From positions 5,022,001 through 5,086,000 of the forward strand of contig OZ059898.1 in NCBI GenBank assembly GCA_964057225.1: a stretch of DNA of 64,000 nt, read 5' to 3'. Positions within the stretch are counted from its first letter, which is position 1. The number at the start of each line of letters is the position of its first letter. Below, piece by piece: positions 49,458 to 61,973 of the stretch. The translations under genes were made by a program, and so were the position numbers. The stretch comes from Auanema rhodensis (lineage: Eukaryota > Nematoda > Chromadorea > Rhabditida > Rhabditidae). The notes beneath the pieces are model-generated. The model saw only the letters and a list, made by a program, of their open reading frames with translations, was not told where the DNA came from and did not search any database.

Positions 49458-52339
49458 ATGGCAATTTGCTGGCCATCGTCTGCTTTTCTGCAAATTTTAT
49501 TATTTTCGCAGGTAAATTTAATTTAGTATATTCCTGACTTGCTCTTAAGCAGTTGATAAAATTCTGGAAAGGATTTAAGAAGCTAAAAACATCTTTGTAA
49601 TAGAGAGATTCAAGCCGATTTCAAGTGCTTCCGTTTTTACTATAGCTCCTCTCGAAGTATTTTCCCTTATGTATGTTTCAAAAAAATGAAAATTAATAGA
49701 ATTTGACGATTAATTAAGTAAAATTTGAATGAAACTTAAAAAAAGGAATATTGAAGAAGAATCTACTCAATCATGTAAACCATAGTGTAGCTACGATCAC
49801 TAAGGTTCATAAATATTCTATGTCCTTTCTCAGTAAAATATTGATGAAAGTCTCAATTTGTCTGTTAATATATGGATCTCTCGCTTAGAAAAACAGAAAA
49901 GAAAAGAAATGTGAACTCTATAGAAATGAGAATAATTTGAAAAGCCAGAAAAAATACAAAAGATATGAAAATGAAAGTTAAATGAGATGCAGTAGAAATA
50001 ATAACTTTTCTTAACTTTTTATAATAGTTAATTCACATTTCAGATATATAGTGTAATTGGAGATGAACTCTTACAAGGTAATGATATAAACTCAAGATAC
50101 TAATTGTTTTCTAACAACTTCCTAGATCGGTCTGTGGCTTGCACAGCCTCAAGCATGGATGTTTCTTTATCATTCACAAAGCCATTTAGTGGCAGTATAT
50201 TCACTGAAAAGGGATTTGCCAACCCAACATGCAGGTTCAATTGAATTAGAACTATCGTTCAAATAATTGAAAGTTTATTTAGATGGCCTGGAAAGGGAAA
50301 TACTAAAATAGATTTAAAAGTACCATTACTCACTAATGAAACGGATTGTGGAGTAATATCAAATGATGTGCGATATGAATTATGCTAACTTTTTGATTTT
50401 AATTATATTTCAGACTAGTGGAGAATTTACTGTAAAATTAATAATAAGTCCAGTTGAAGGCTTAATTGTTGATGGCTTTTCAGCTGTCAATATTCGTTGT
50501 ATTTACAGTACTCAGGATATCACTTTAACATTGCCTCCGGGTCTCAATGGAAATGCTTTACAAATAAGGTTTTATAATACAGTATAAGTATATTTTCTAA
50601 TTTCTAATTCAAACATTACAGTGGAACTCATACTGATGCCGGTGGAGTTATAACCGGAAGTGGGGGTGCTCCAATACTATCTATGCAAATCCTTGACGGT
50701 CATGGAATAAATGGTCAGCCTGTTGCTCGAGCTGCAGTTGGCCAACGGATAACTTTGGATCTTGTTCTGAAAGATACATGTACGTTTTCAAGCTTGCAAT
50801 AACTCATTATGCTATTCATATTTATATATAGATATACATATATAACATGAACATTTGAACATATTCATTTAATTTAGCAATATATGATTTCTACGTTCAT
50901 TCGTGTTATGCTCATGACGGAACAAACACGCCAGATGCAAGCATCAATATAATTGATAACAATGGGTTAGATATATCATATATTCATAATATTTCAAAAA
51001 CTTTTTCAACATTTTTCTGACGTCATTCCTCTCCATTGATTACGACGTGAGAAGACACGTGAAATATTATTTTGTTTAGTAAACATGAAAAAGCTCTTGC
51101 ATTCTATTATAAAAATTTTTTTCTGACCCCACGATTTGTATGATTTTCATTTCCAGGTGCGGAGTCCGCTTATCAAGAGCAATTGACGCCCCAGCTTTTA
51201 CAACAGAGCCAACTAATCATGGCCCAAAACATGTTTATCTTCACATGTATGTTTGTTTCGCATAAATGCTGCCAATTAGATTATTTTCTTTTCTTTTCTT
51301 TTCTTTAATCAAATCTATTGTATTTTAGGTACGGTTTCCAATTCACTTCATCTCAATTTGTGCACTTCGAGTGTCAAGTTAAACCTTGTGTACATTCATG
51401 TCGACGAGAGGTAATAAAATTAAAGTAGAAATTAACTACAAGAGATTAATTACATATTAACGTTTTCTTTAAATAAATTTTGAGCGTCGAAATATCACAA
51501 AAGATAAAAATGAGAAATGAATTGAAATTTCTTTCAGCAATGTCAACCAGATAGAGATGAAAATAAGATACCTTTGATACCAGCTGCGCGTCGTCGTCGT
51601 CAACAACAACAGCATAATGAAGATAATCTGAAAACACTGAGACTGCAAACTGTCATTCATATTGAAGAACAGCAAATCGAAAAAGCTGCATTAGGTCAAG
51701 ACAATGTTTTTTTTAAAATTAATCCTAAACCATTTCAAGACAATATTTCTTCCGATATCTTTATAATACACAATTTTTAAATTGAAGTTTGTGTAGAAAT
51801 GTTACTTTGAAGTAAGCATACAGTCGAAAATCATTCTCGAGTATAGGGCCTAATACATGATAAAATCTTTATATTTTTCGATGCTTCGTTTAGTCAGTAT
51901 ATCAATATCACTTCAGCAGTAAAGTCAATATAAGAATATAATAGTTTTGGTTGATGCCCTTTTTGGACTGTTTTTTTCCACAAAACTAAAAAATAATATA
52001 TAAATTGTTGATTTTTGCGGAAGTTACGCGGAAACTATAATCAAGAACTATTTATTGCTATAGTTATGAATTTTATAATGAAAACAGTACGTTCAAAGGC
52101 ATAACCTAGGTTTACAGTATATTATAAAGCTAATTTTTAACATTTCAGTATCAGCCGAACAACCAATCCCTTCATCACCTTGTTTGCAAGTTAATACCGT
52201 GCTATTTATCTGTCTTTTCTTTGCATTAGCCTTAATATCTATCGTAACGGTTGTGCTCTGTGCGTGTGCTTCACGAATTCGCCGTTGTGACCCAACATTT
52301 GAGGAAACTTACTGTACCAGCTCGTCTTTCAGCCAATAA
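49458..52339 (+). CDS. ZP-domain (cuticlin-like) transmembrane protein
   Basis: ATG at 49458 opens a hydrophobic signal peptide (MAICWPSSAFLQILLFSQ). A ZP domain follows over about ten exons with consistent phases, with conserved cysteines in VACTASSMDVSLSF, ETDCGVISN, YDFYVHSCYAHDG, NNGCGVRLSRA and YGFQFTSSQFVHFECQVK followed by CVHSC. A basic cluster AARRRRQQQQ, matching an RxRR furin-type site, lies between the ZP domain and the membrane span. The C-terminus has a single transmembrane segment (TVLFICLFFALALISIVTVV) and a short cytoplasmic tail ending TYCTSSSFSQ; stop TAA at 52337-52339. Such proteins are secreted by epidermis-type cells, cleaved, and polymerise into apical matrix or cuticle. 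The exact cuticlin-family member could not be assigned. Confidence 0.88.
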
Positions 52340-52841
52340 TCAGTATATTCCATTGGTTTTTGTTGGTATTACTGAACGAAAATCAGTGAGCATCTCGTTG
52401 AATCTCAACTCTGTTTCGAGCAATTATTCCTGTAATCATATCTGTTTTGTTTATGTGAAGATTCTTCCCTATCATTACGCTCCTTATTAATTTTAATATT
52501 TCTCTTTACATTCCAGCAATGTTTTAAAAGAAATGCCTTGTTTGCCTTTCGAAGTACTGTGAACGTCCGAAAAGGACATTTTGTTCGTCTGTGTCACTAA
52601 TATTCTGCTATGATTGATAACCAATACCAACCGCCTTAAATGAAATATCATTTTTATTTTCTTTTAAATTCAAAACATTCATAATTAAGTCTTGAATAAA
52701 AATATATAATAATAATTTTTTTTAGTTTTTATGCCTAATTATTGTTTAAGTTTTACTCAGTTTACATGTTAAAAAGTATCAAATCTAAAGTTTTACAATA
52801 TAATTGTAGAATACAATGAGCAAATGGTAGGTTTAAATCGT

Positions 52842-52976
52842 AGTTACGTGGCGGTGTGGTTGTAATGTACGCTACGACTAAAGCGACTGGGGTTCGAACC
52901 CCGTCTGGAACGATGACGATCCTATAGTTCAACTGAAACGTTTCATGGTGACAAATTTCGCCCCTATCGGAGTTTC
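52842..52976 (+). repeat. tRNA-derived SINE-like repeat, copy 1
   Basis: The 5' half has a tRNA-like head: an A-box-like GCGGTGTGGTTGTAATG and a near-perfect B box (GGGGTTCGAACCCC). A body follows with two blocks shared with copy 2: ATGACGATCCTATAGTTCAA then CTGA, and CATGGTGACAAATTTCGCCC through CCTATCGGAGTTTC (52944-52976). It ends near a T-rich tract (tttttt) that could terminate RNA polymerase III. The acceptor stem does not pair, so it is not a functional tRNA. Confidence 0.7.
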
Positions 52977-53132
52977 CTCATTTTTTCTTTTCAAAGTTTC
53001 ATTCCTTTCTTATAAATTGCTAATATAGTTTGATCTTTTGTATTGTACTTGTTGTTGTGAAAATTTACAACTTCCTAGAATTCTACCGATCTATATTAAT
53101 TTCTTCACAATTTGAGATATTGTAGGAGAATT

Positions 53133-53258
53133 GTATCCTGGTAAGATTGCCGTTTATGATTTCTAACACGAGGGATTGAATCCACCGTGAAACAATGACG
53201 ATCCTATAGTTCAACTGATCATATACATGGTGACAAATTTCGCCCCTATCGGAGTTTC
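53133..53258 (+). repeat. tRNA-derived SINE-like repeat, copy 2
   Basis: About 280 bp downstream of copy 1 and in the same orientation. The tRNA-like head is more decayed (B box GGGATTGAATCC), but the two body blocks are almost identical to copy 1, with the second at 53226-53258. A short TTTTTG tail follows. It appears to be an older or more diverged insertion of the same family. Confidence 0.65.
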
Positions 53259-53525
53259 TTTTTGTTTGAATTATTGACAATAGTGACTTCTTGTTCTCTT
53301 CACATCTATTAGGTATCATTCTGGTTCTTTACAAATGACAATGAGAACTCTCAGGGATTTATTAACTATTCATAAATTTTGGCTCACTGATTGCTTCCTA
53401 ATTTGTTATCTAAATTTTCTAAAGTACATTGGAGGACGAAAAGTTCTTAATTTACTCGGATTTTGTGCTCTTATCAGTATACGGTTGCTTGATCTTTTCA
53501 TTACTTCATTCGAATACAGCACGAG

Positions 53526-53903
53526 ATGCAGCCGGCAGTTGTGAATCGTCCGACACTAACGGATCCAAGAGGGATTCCGCCACCACCCCCATATCATGAA
53601 GTTGCTACGATCAGCGTGCGACCGGAAATTCCTTATTCCTGTCAGCCAGAATTATATCCATATTATATAGAACGAACAGCAGGTTAGTATATATTTTTTT
53701 CTGTTAATACATATATTATCATTTATCAGATAAAATAGAATTATCTCAATTTAATTTAATTTGCAGCAAGACCTCGTTGCACTCGTCGTCGATTCTTATT
53801 CCAACCTACAACTGCGCGACAATGGTTTTTAGTGTTTGCAATCCTATTCATTCCTGCACTTCTGATCACAATAATCCTAATGTGTACTTCCTTTGTTTTA
53901 TAA
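53526..53903 (+). CDS. Small single-pass membrane protein with PPxY motif
   Basis: Two exons, 53526-53682 and 53767-53903, joined at a canonical gttagt...ttgcag intron; stop TAA at 53901-53903. The product is about 97 aa. Its N-terminal half is Pro-rich and contains IPPPPPYHEV, a PPxY motif of the type bound by WW domains of Nedd4-family ubiquitin ligases. The C-terminal half has a basic stretch (RCTRRRFLF) before one hydrophobic segment (WFLVFAILFIPALLITIILM), with only about six residues after it. There is no N-terminal signal peptide, so tail-anchored insertion with the PPxY on the cytoplasmic side is plausible. The start is the first ATG in this frame; an upstream exon cannot be excluded. 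I do not recognise the family. Confidence 0.6.
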
Positions 53904-54014
53904 AGAAAGATCCGCTCATTTGGAACAAATTAATAAGAAATATAATCCTAAACTGAACAACTATGAAATGATTATAATATCATGTGATTTTATTAATTTA
54001 GTAATAAACCTGTC

Positions 54015-54059
<45 letters not shown>

Positions 54060-55356
54060 AATATATTATTAATATATAGTTGGTATCAATAGTAGTTGTT
54101 ATTGTTGTTGTTTTTGCTATTTCGTTGCTATATTAGACGATCTCTATGTAAATTTCCTCATTATTTTTGCTGATACTGATAGTTTCTAATTTTATTTTCT
54201 TAAACCTTTAGTTATTTCTATACCTTGTATATTCTTGTACTAATATTACAAGTATAATGAAAGTGTATGACTGATCAATAAATTATATGCTTTTTTCTAT
54301 TTTATAAATCGTATTTTTCAATGTTTTTTTGGTTATTCCTCATGTTTTCTTCCCTGTTTGCTAGAGCAACGTATTTGTAACTATGCACACATTGTATATA
54401 TTACCGTCCTTTCTTCCTGATTTTTCGATATAAACTTGATTGTATCTTTTTTTTTGGTCTGTTAATGATCATCTAAAATTTAAAATATTGATAATATACT
54501 ATGAAATATACTACACATTTGAGTGTATACCATCGTATATCATAACTATCAAGCCTGTAAAGACTTTTGTTTCTCCGAAACATTTTTTCTTTCGATCATT
54601 AAAACTTTGCATTTATTATATTCTTTTATATTTGTGTTGTTTATATGTGTTATGAAATATGGTATTGATGTAGTGAACCAAAAAACTGAAAAATTATAAT
54701 CAAAATATAAATTGTTAAAGCTTCACAAGGCACAAAAGAAAATCAACAAAAAATTGTTCATTTCTTTTAAACGAATATAATGTAAAGATGAAACAATCAA
54801 AAGAGTAAGATTTAAAAGTTAATCTGAAGAACAGTTTGAAATGCTATGAATAAAGCAGATGAAATCAGCTACCGTGAAAGAGAACAACCTCAATTAAATT
54901 TTTTAATTAGAACTAACAGGCATGGATTTGAAGTTCAGATAGGAAGAACAGATAATAGGAATCTGCTCATATTAAGTAAAATCGGAATGAACGAATAACG
55001 CAATGGTTGAGGCTGATAGAAATTCAGAAAACTAGAAGCTATGTATATTATAGAAGTGAGTAAAGTAAGAAGAGTGGGATATACCAGGAAACGAGGGCGG
55101 AGGAAATAGGTGAAAAGTGTAGGTGGAAGCGTGACAGAAGAAGAATTTAAGCATATATTAAAGCATGATGATCCAAGTGTAAAAAGGAAGTTATAAGTTA
55201 ACAAGGTAAAAAATGTCGTAAAGGCTTCAGAAGATGCTGAACGATTTGAGCAGCACTAAAAGCATTTTCTCTCTGATATCCATAGTTGAAAATCAAACAG
55301 CAAGCATAGCAGGAAGCTCTTTCTGGCACTGTCATAATATCCTTTGTACTTGGTTA
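53904..55356. other. Intergenic, nothing recognised
   Basis: AT-rich, with a (TA)n run at its left end. A purine-rich plus-strand patch at about 54.95-55.15 kb gives a low-complexity frame on the minus strand. No gene was recognised. Confidence 0.6.
54018..54055. repeat. (TA)n microsatellite
   Basis: A pure AT/TA dinucleotide run of about 38 bp just downstream of the small membrane-protein gene. Confidence 0.95.
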
Positions 55357-55943
55357 TTATCTTTCATCTTCTAAATATGAAGAATATGAAGAAATAAATT
55401 TGATCTGTTGATTACCTTGGAAAAGCTGCTGGTATGCAACCATTTGATTGAGAGCTTTTTGCCAAGAATTTCCATTCCAAGAATTTATTTGATGTGGATC
55501 ACGGAGCATGTTGACAACTATAAATTCTGCACAACAAATAAACGGAAGTCTAACTACTTTTTCCGTAAAAGGTCAAAAAGATTCTGAAGACTACTAAGAA
55601 GACATGTACGTTAATGAATGTTGTTATGAAGACCACGTGAAGGTGGTGAACATTCAAATGTTTTATTTGATTTTTTCTCCTCCAATTTCTATTATTTTTT
55701 GTTATACATTGAGAGGGAAAAGTTTAAATATACTTATATGAATAGCTGTTTACTATTATAATTATTAAAATTTGATCTATTACTGCAGAAAATGCTTTTA
55801 AACTCACTTAAACAGTTTTCCCCTCCTGCCCATTTACGGTTTGCACACATATAACCTGATGGACGTGCAGAAGTGCTTGGAAGGAGATTCAAGAAAATAC
55901 ATGCAGCCAGAATACATGTCTTAAATACCGTTAATCGACACAT
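55357..55943 (-). CDS. Putative small secreted protein
   Basis: ATG at 55941-55943. MCRLTVFKTCILAACIFLNL plus LPSTSARPS form a convincing signal peptide. The mature part begins GYMCANRKWAGGENCL with two closely spaced cysteines. A phase-1 donor (gtgagt) leads to an exon near 55440-55530 encoding KFIVVNMLRDPHQINSWNGN and SWQKALNQMVAYQQLFQ. A final short exon would end EDER with TAA at 55357-55359, giving a protein of about 87 aa. The last junction is less certain than the first two exons. No known peptide-hormone or toxin family was recognised. Confidence 0.5.
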
Positions 55944-58900
55944 TCTGGAAAAATATATTTTATAGAAATACTAAACGACAAAATATAAAAAAAGTTAAAA
56001 TAGATCGTATAAGTAATGTTTTCTTTAGCATTGATCATGTTATATGAAAACACATATATGATTTGCTAAAAGTATCTTAATTGAGATGAACATGTATAAG
56101 TGTGAAAGAGTCTAATAGAAGGACAAAAATCATAACTAAGGCAAGTGTCACAGCACACATTGAAGCTTGTATGAATCAAAACTGAATAGATAGGATTGAA
56201 TGAAAAAGGTCAGGCGTTAATATATTGGATTCAATTGAAATGACGTCAGTTGTTAGTGACGTTTGTCTCTGAGTTCATTTGAAGTCGCAATCACACGCTT
56301 CTTTGCTGAATTGATGAGATCTGAGTGGGGCAAATATTAAAGATCGGCATCTTAGAACTGATTATGATTAGATGCTGCTAGGCTTGAATATAGAGAATGA
56401 GACAAGTTTGTAGTTAAAGAGGCGGAGCGAATTACGACACAACAACAGATGAATAGAAAAGAAAAAAGTTATATTTAGAAAAATGTATAGATAGGATTGA
56501 ATAAAAATGAATGTAAGAACAGAAAATGGTAAAATTTTCGATAGATTCGTTTTCTTCTGAAAAGTTTCAAATGGAGCATAGAACTCGTTTAGAAACAATA
56601 TTTTGTATGTATTGTGGAGTCTGCCGAATTGAAAGATAGTTGTTGGAAAATGAGCTGCCAATCTACGTGAGAAACATCCGGAAAAGAGGAAATTGCAATT
56701 CAGGACTTGGCGTATTAAGCTTATGCTCTTTGTCATTCTCTCCTTTACTCCTTCTCTCTGGCATTTTTTTCTAGCTTCTCCGGTTTCCGCCAAAATATTC
56801 TTCCTTCTCTTTGATCCTGGAATCATTTTATTGAAATATAGCCCAGTGAGATGATTAACAGCTCAATAAATCTAAATGAATTATGATAACAGGTTACTGG
56901 CACTATTATCTTTAAATTTTTGAGAAGGCATTAGAGAACTTATTATTCAATACTTTTCCTTTCTATTGACTGTTTAATTCGTTGGTATTCCAATAGATAG
57001 AAGAGAAATTTTAAAATAAGACTATGGTTTCTTGATATCTATAGTGAGGAGGCGGTTATGAAAAGGGGTAGCTTTTAAGCCCGAATACAAATTACAGAAA
57101 GATTCTGGAGAACATGGAGAATAGATTCTGAAGTAAAAGCAATTTTTCATGCATTCGTTAGTTTTCAATACACTTAAAAGTGACAATGAAGTCTACCGTG
57201 TAGTAGTCGAAGTCATCTGAATTGCTCGCCTCCAGATATGTCTGTAAATATTCAATAATCTTAAAATAAAGAAAGATTGAGCTAAAAGGAGAAAGATTAA
57301 ATACAACATAATTTGAAATTCTCAATATAGAACCAATGAACCTCACACTATACAACAGACTTCAACATCCGAGATCGCAACAACCACTAACACGATTGGG
57401 TAGGCAGATCTTGACCACGTAGTGAATTATTGAGCAAGATGTTCGAATAAAACTTTCACTCGGGGAAAATAATGACATAAGAACAAGCTATAATAATAAT
57501 TTTTCCTATGTAAATATGAAAATAAAATTTTTTTCCTGATTTCTATTTTTTAGGATAAGCAAATGAGTGTAAGAATACGATATCACAGGTCATTCCTCAG
57601 TAATCGCCAACGTTTGATACGTTTTGGTAGGATTACGTTGCTATTTATCATGCAAATAGATCAGAAATTTAAAAAATATATCTACAAATGGACTTCTACG
57701 AGAAACCCAATTCCTTGTGAACTTAATTCAAAACAATATTATTGTTTGTTCAGCTATAAACTACAGCTCCTTTTAAATTTGCTCATGAAGCAGAACATAT
57801 CTTAATAATATCTAATTAGCTAATTAATATTATATTGAACCTATGCTTTCGAAGACAAAATATACAAAATATGATATGTCCAGTAATATGTACTATCTGA
57901 GGACGCAATGTAGTAGGGATTCAAGTAAGTTTTGAATAAAAGTTTTTTTGATCCTTGATTGTAGAATACAATAAAATAAATAACAAGCAAAGTATAATAC
58001 ACTTTCAATATAATTCAATAAACTTCTATCGTCATATATATAAGACGGAAATATATTCTATAGTGTGAAAAGGTCACGTTGATCACTACGTGAGTAGAAT
58101 AGTATTAATTTTAACTATGAGAATAAAGTGAACGGTTGTATGCTGTCTGATGCTGTTCAAGAGTCTTTGATCTTAAAGTAAAACCCAACAGAAAAGGAAA
58201 CTGAAAAAGTTAAACAAAACCAACTACTACTTTGTCTTACAACATTAGCATGAGGTGGTCAATAAATATTTCAACGTATGCTTTCATACTATTTGGAAAT
58301 TCATAGTCGAACTTCTGAATCCAGATTTATGATTTGATGTTATGCATGAGGACACTTCTAGTATTGGACTTCATGATCTTTTTTCTTTATTTTAGTTTAT
58401 TCGCTTGGCTATTTTCATAATTCCTCTTGTTTCACTTCTGACAACAATATTTTTTGCTTTAATCATTTCATTTTCTTGCATGCTCAACTTGTCAACTTTA
58501 ACTATTACGAGTTGACTGGTTTTAATTCCTCGAAAACCTGAAGCAATAAATGAAAACATTCTTATGGAAATGATTAACTGCTAAAGTTTTTCAGTAAAAT
58601 AAGAGTCAATTTTTCGAAACTTCATATTTTGTTTAACTATATACAAAAAACTCAATATCATTATCTTAGCCAAAGATCATATTAAATATTCTTTTATTTC
58701 AAATCGAGCAACTAAGAAGTCTCCAAACGGATATTGCTGTAGTAGCTCGATTAAGATTTGACACGAAGATTTTCCCGACACACTTATTTATGAGAAAAAA
58801 GAAAAGAAGATGAGAGGGACCACAACAGATAAAACTCAGAATTGCGTGAGCGGCATGTTAAAAATTCTGGCGAAATTCCAAAGCATGGCACATCCTGTAA

Positions 58901-60027
58901 AAGAAATGATGCAAAATCAAAACATCTTAAAACAAGCAACAATTAATGAAAATATTACATAAATAATGGTATGAGTATTATATATAATTAATTTAAATGT
59001 ATGTGATGTTTTGCCAAACAATTGAACTGATTTCTAATTTCAATAGAATAATTGACATTTTCATTTGAATTAATGGAACTAAGGTCTTTCTAGCTATTAC
59101 CAAAAATAACTCACACGAGATGAAAATATAATTGATGAAAGAGAAAAAATAAAATAATCGCTTATTATCTTTTAGCCTTTCGACAGAGTGTCAAAAAACT
59201 GCAAACTACTGCTGTGTGACATCACCAACATCTATTTAAAGAGAATTTAAAAAAAGGGAAAAAAGTTGTTTTCATTCTAAACAATACATCTATAGAAAAT
59301 GAGCAGCTCAGGTTGAAGGTTCAGAATAAAAAAGTTAAAAAAACGTAAAAAGTTGGCAATATGGTATGTACATATGCCACTTGTTGCTAAAAACTTGTAA
59401 TCAGTTTACAACTATTTCTAGCATGCAAATGGGAACAATTTTTCAGTTAGTTTGTAAGATTATCCTGTAGGGTGATAATTTATAAGCATTTGCAATTTGC
59501 TGTAGGTGAAGTCATTTCGTGACACGAAACCGATGAAATATGTATTATCCGAAAAAAAGTTGGTAACTGCACATTCGAGGCTTAAAATATGTATAGAACT
59601 GATGCTATAATTGCATAGAACTACCATCACCTTTATGCCTTAATTATGTTTTCATCACGATGTCTTTGTTTTTAGGAATAGCTTCGACTAAACACAAATA
59701 AGGAACCTAACTTTTTTCTATTAGCTTTAGTTTAATTCAATGAGAAAGAACAACTGTGATTTTAGAGTTCAAATATTTAAATTAATCATGTTTATTTACT
59801 GATAACAAAAAGGGAAAATATAAATAAAAATTACATCGTTCAATTGTATAGCAATAGATATAAAAAATACACCCGATTAAATCTTCTTGGAATTATGCCT
59901 AGCAATGATGAGGATCATTGTTCTGACTTAAAAACTATAAGCCAGGAGTTATATTTTTTCTTGAATAAACACAAGAAAGGTTAAGCTCATTAAAACAAGA
60001 AAAATTCAACTATTCGGTCTTATCGAA
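55944..60027. other. About 4 kb without a recognised gene
   Basis: AT-rich. Open frames of 80-150 codons exist at 56368-56826 (minus) and 57563-57805 (plus) but lack domains and have composition explained by base bias. The 3' UTR of CED-4, or a missing last exon of it, may lie at the right end. Confidence 0.5.
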
Positions 60028-61973
60028 TTAACTTTCTTGAAAGCACCATGAATTCAGAAAAACTAATGATGCATTAGGTAATAAAAAGGCAGAATGATCG
60101 TCTGATTCGTGTATAAAGCATCCATTTGAGTGGAGCCGTTTCAAACTATCATAAATTCTCTGAAATAAGTAGTACTCTCATAAAGTATAAGCACAAAAAT
60201 AACTTCTTTAAACATATTTCTGGTTCCGCCTTCATCGACTACAATAATATCTGACCAATCCTTTAATTGAATGTATTTTTTTATAAAAAAAAAGCTTACA
60301 TACCATTATAGGAATCCATGTATCTGGTTTCATATCAACCATCCTACATAAGTTGATCACATCTTCTTCAATGAGAAGTTCAATAGATGGTTGGAAGGAA
60401 TCACAAATATTATTATATTCATATGATGTGATGCATGATAAAGCAGCCCAGCCTTCCTTATTAGCTTTCATGATGTTTTCAACTAATCTGAAAAATCTTT
60501 CAGTTTAGAAAAAAAAGATAGAAGTACCTATTTCTACTTCGATTTGATTTTTTCACCAACTTTTCCAGAATTGAAGGAATACCAGAAGTGCTCTCATAGA
60601 CTATAATAGTTACATCCTGGATATCCTAGATATATATATATAAGATATGTTAATGAGTGATGTAAAAATAAAAACCTCACTACAACTTATTGGCAAAAAT
60701 TTATTAAGATATTGATTTACTTCGGTTTCTGTGAAACCTCCAACAGAAACGATGTTGACAGGAGAAGTCGCAGCACCAAAAATATCCAAATTTCTAGTGG
60801 TCACAATAACCCTTGCCTTAACAAGGAAATAAAAAAATACAGAAAAATATTATGTTCGAAAACATACACCAAGTTGATCTAGCCAGCGGACTGTATCGAC
60901 AATTCTAACATCATCGATAAAAAGCAATGTATCTGGCTTGTCAAGTAAAGCCTCAGTTAGCTAAACCACTAAGTAGACTGTGTCCGGAAAAAAAACTCAA
61001 CCTTTTTTCTGATTGCTACTAAGGATAAATCTTTTGCGGATGGAGTATATAATGATGGTTCGTCACTGGGATGAATTTTTTTAGTTTTTAGGACTTTTTC
61101 AGATTTCCTTACGTCAACATGATCAGCAAATCTGTTAGAAAGTATTTCACTTGATCTGGTGTGTTACTCGAATCTCGAAGATAAAAAACACTACGATAAT
61201 ACCTGAAAAACAATAGTGCTTGGCAAAATCAACAGAACCTGACATTCCTATTAATTCAGGATCTGTAGACAAAGTCGCAGACACCAAAGACGTTTTTCCG
61301 CTTCCAGCCATGCCGTGAATTATCGTGAAACAACTATCTAGAAATAGAAAAAGTAAAAGAGATTTAAGCTAAAAGACACACCTAGGCCAGTGCTATCTTT
61401 CAAAATATCGGAAACAGTTTTCATAGTAGACTCTCTATGAATAATATTACGCACAGATGGAACCTATTATAATACTTGAACAGGAGAAATAAAGGTTCAA
61501 ATCTACCTGCCCTGCTAATAATACATTTAGTTTACGTTCTTTACTAAGTGGTGGCTTCAAAGAAGTTTTCCTAAAGAAAAGATGTCAAACAAGACATGAC
61601 TAGCTATTTTCAGTTAAACAGAATTTATCACAACTCACGTATCAGTAGATTGCAATGAACGTATTCCATTTTCCAAAAACTCAGCAATATGATCTTGCTT
61701 ATTATACAGAAAATATTTCAATATTGGATTTAAACTATCAGATTCTCGTATATAAACACGGAAGAATTCTCTTACACGCTCGAGTCTCGTTGGCTAAACA
61801 TTTAATCAACAAATCATTTCATCTAATATAACCTTTATTTCCACTCTTTCTGAAAGATCTTGGTTTAAAGTGCCATTAGCTTCAAGATATATTAAAGCAT
61901 CTCTAGGCTCAAAATCCTGCAAAAACGTTTCTGCTGCAGAATATAAAATGGAACGTTCACTTTCTGACAACAT
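60028..61973 (-). CDS. ced-4: CED-4 (Apaf-1-type apoptosis adaptor)
   Basis: ATG at 61971-61973. Residues 1 to about 95 form a CARD closely related to C. elegans CED-4, with FLQDFEPRDALIYLEANG and RLERVREFFRVYIRESDSLN. An NB-ARC ATPase follows: P-loop IIHGMAGSGKTSLVSATLS (about residues 152-170), a segment YYRSVFYLRDSSNTPDQ, Walker B TLLFIDDV, and ARVIVTTRNLDIFGAA as the sensor motif. Winged-helix-type sequence includes SIELLIEEDVINLCRMVDMK. It assembles into the apoptosome that activates the caspase CED-3. The C-terminal exons (ending ...SLKRLHSNGCFIHESDDH... with TAA at 60028-60030) give about 476 residues, some 70 fewer than the C. elegans protein. Either the C-terminus is shorter or a last exon was missed. 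No WD40 repeats are seen, as in other nematodes. Confidence 0.93.

Noticed and set aside
52842-52915. Functional tRNA gene
   Set aside because: The B box is excellent, but the acceptor stem does not pair and the T stem is incomplete; the repeat of its downstream body at 53.2 kb points to a SINE.
56368-56826. 152-codon minus-strand frame
   Set aside because: The N-terminal part is purine-rich charged sequence and the rest Phe/Ile/Leu-rich from AT-rich DNA; no motif, family or splice context supports it.
57563-57805. 80-codon basic plus-strand frame after a TTTTTTAG acceptor-like site
   Set aside because: The site suits trans-splicing, but the protein shows no motif and stands alone; too weak to call.
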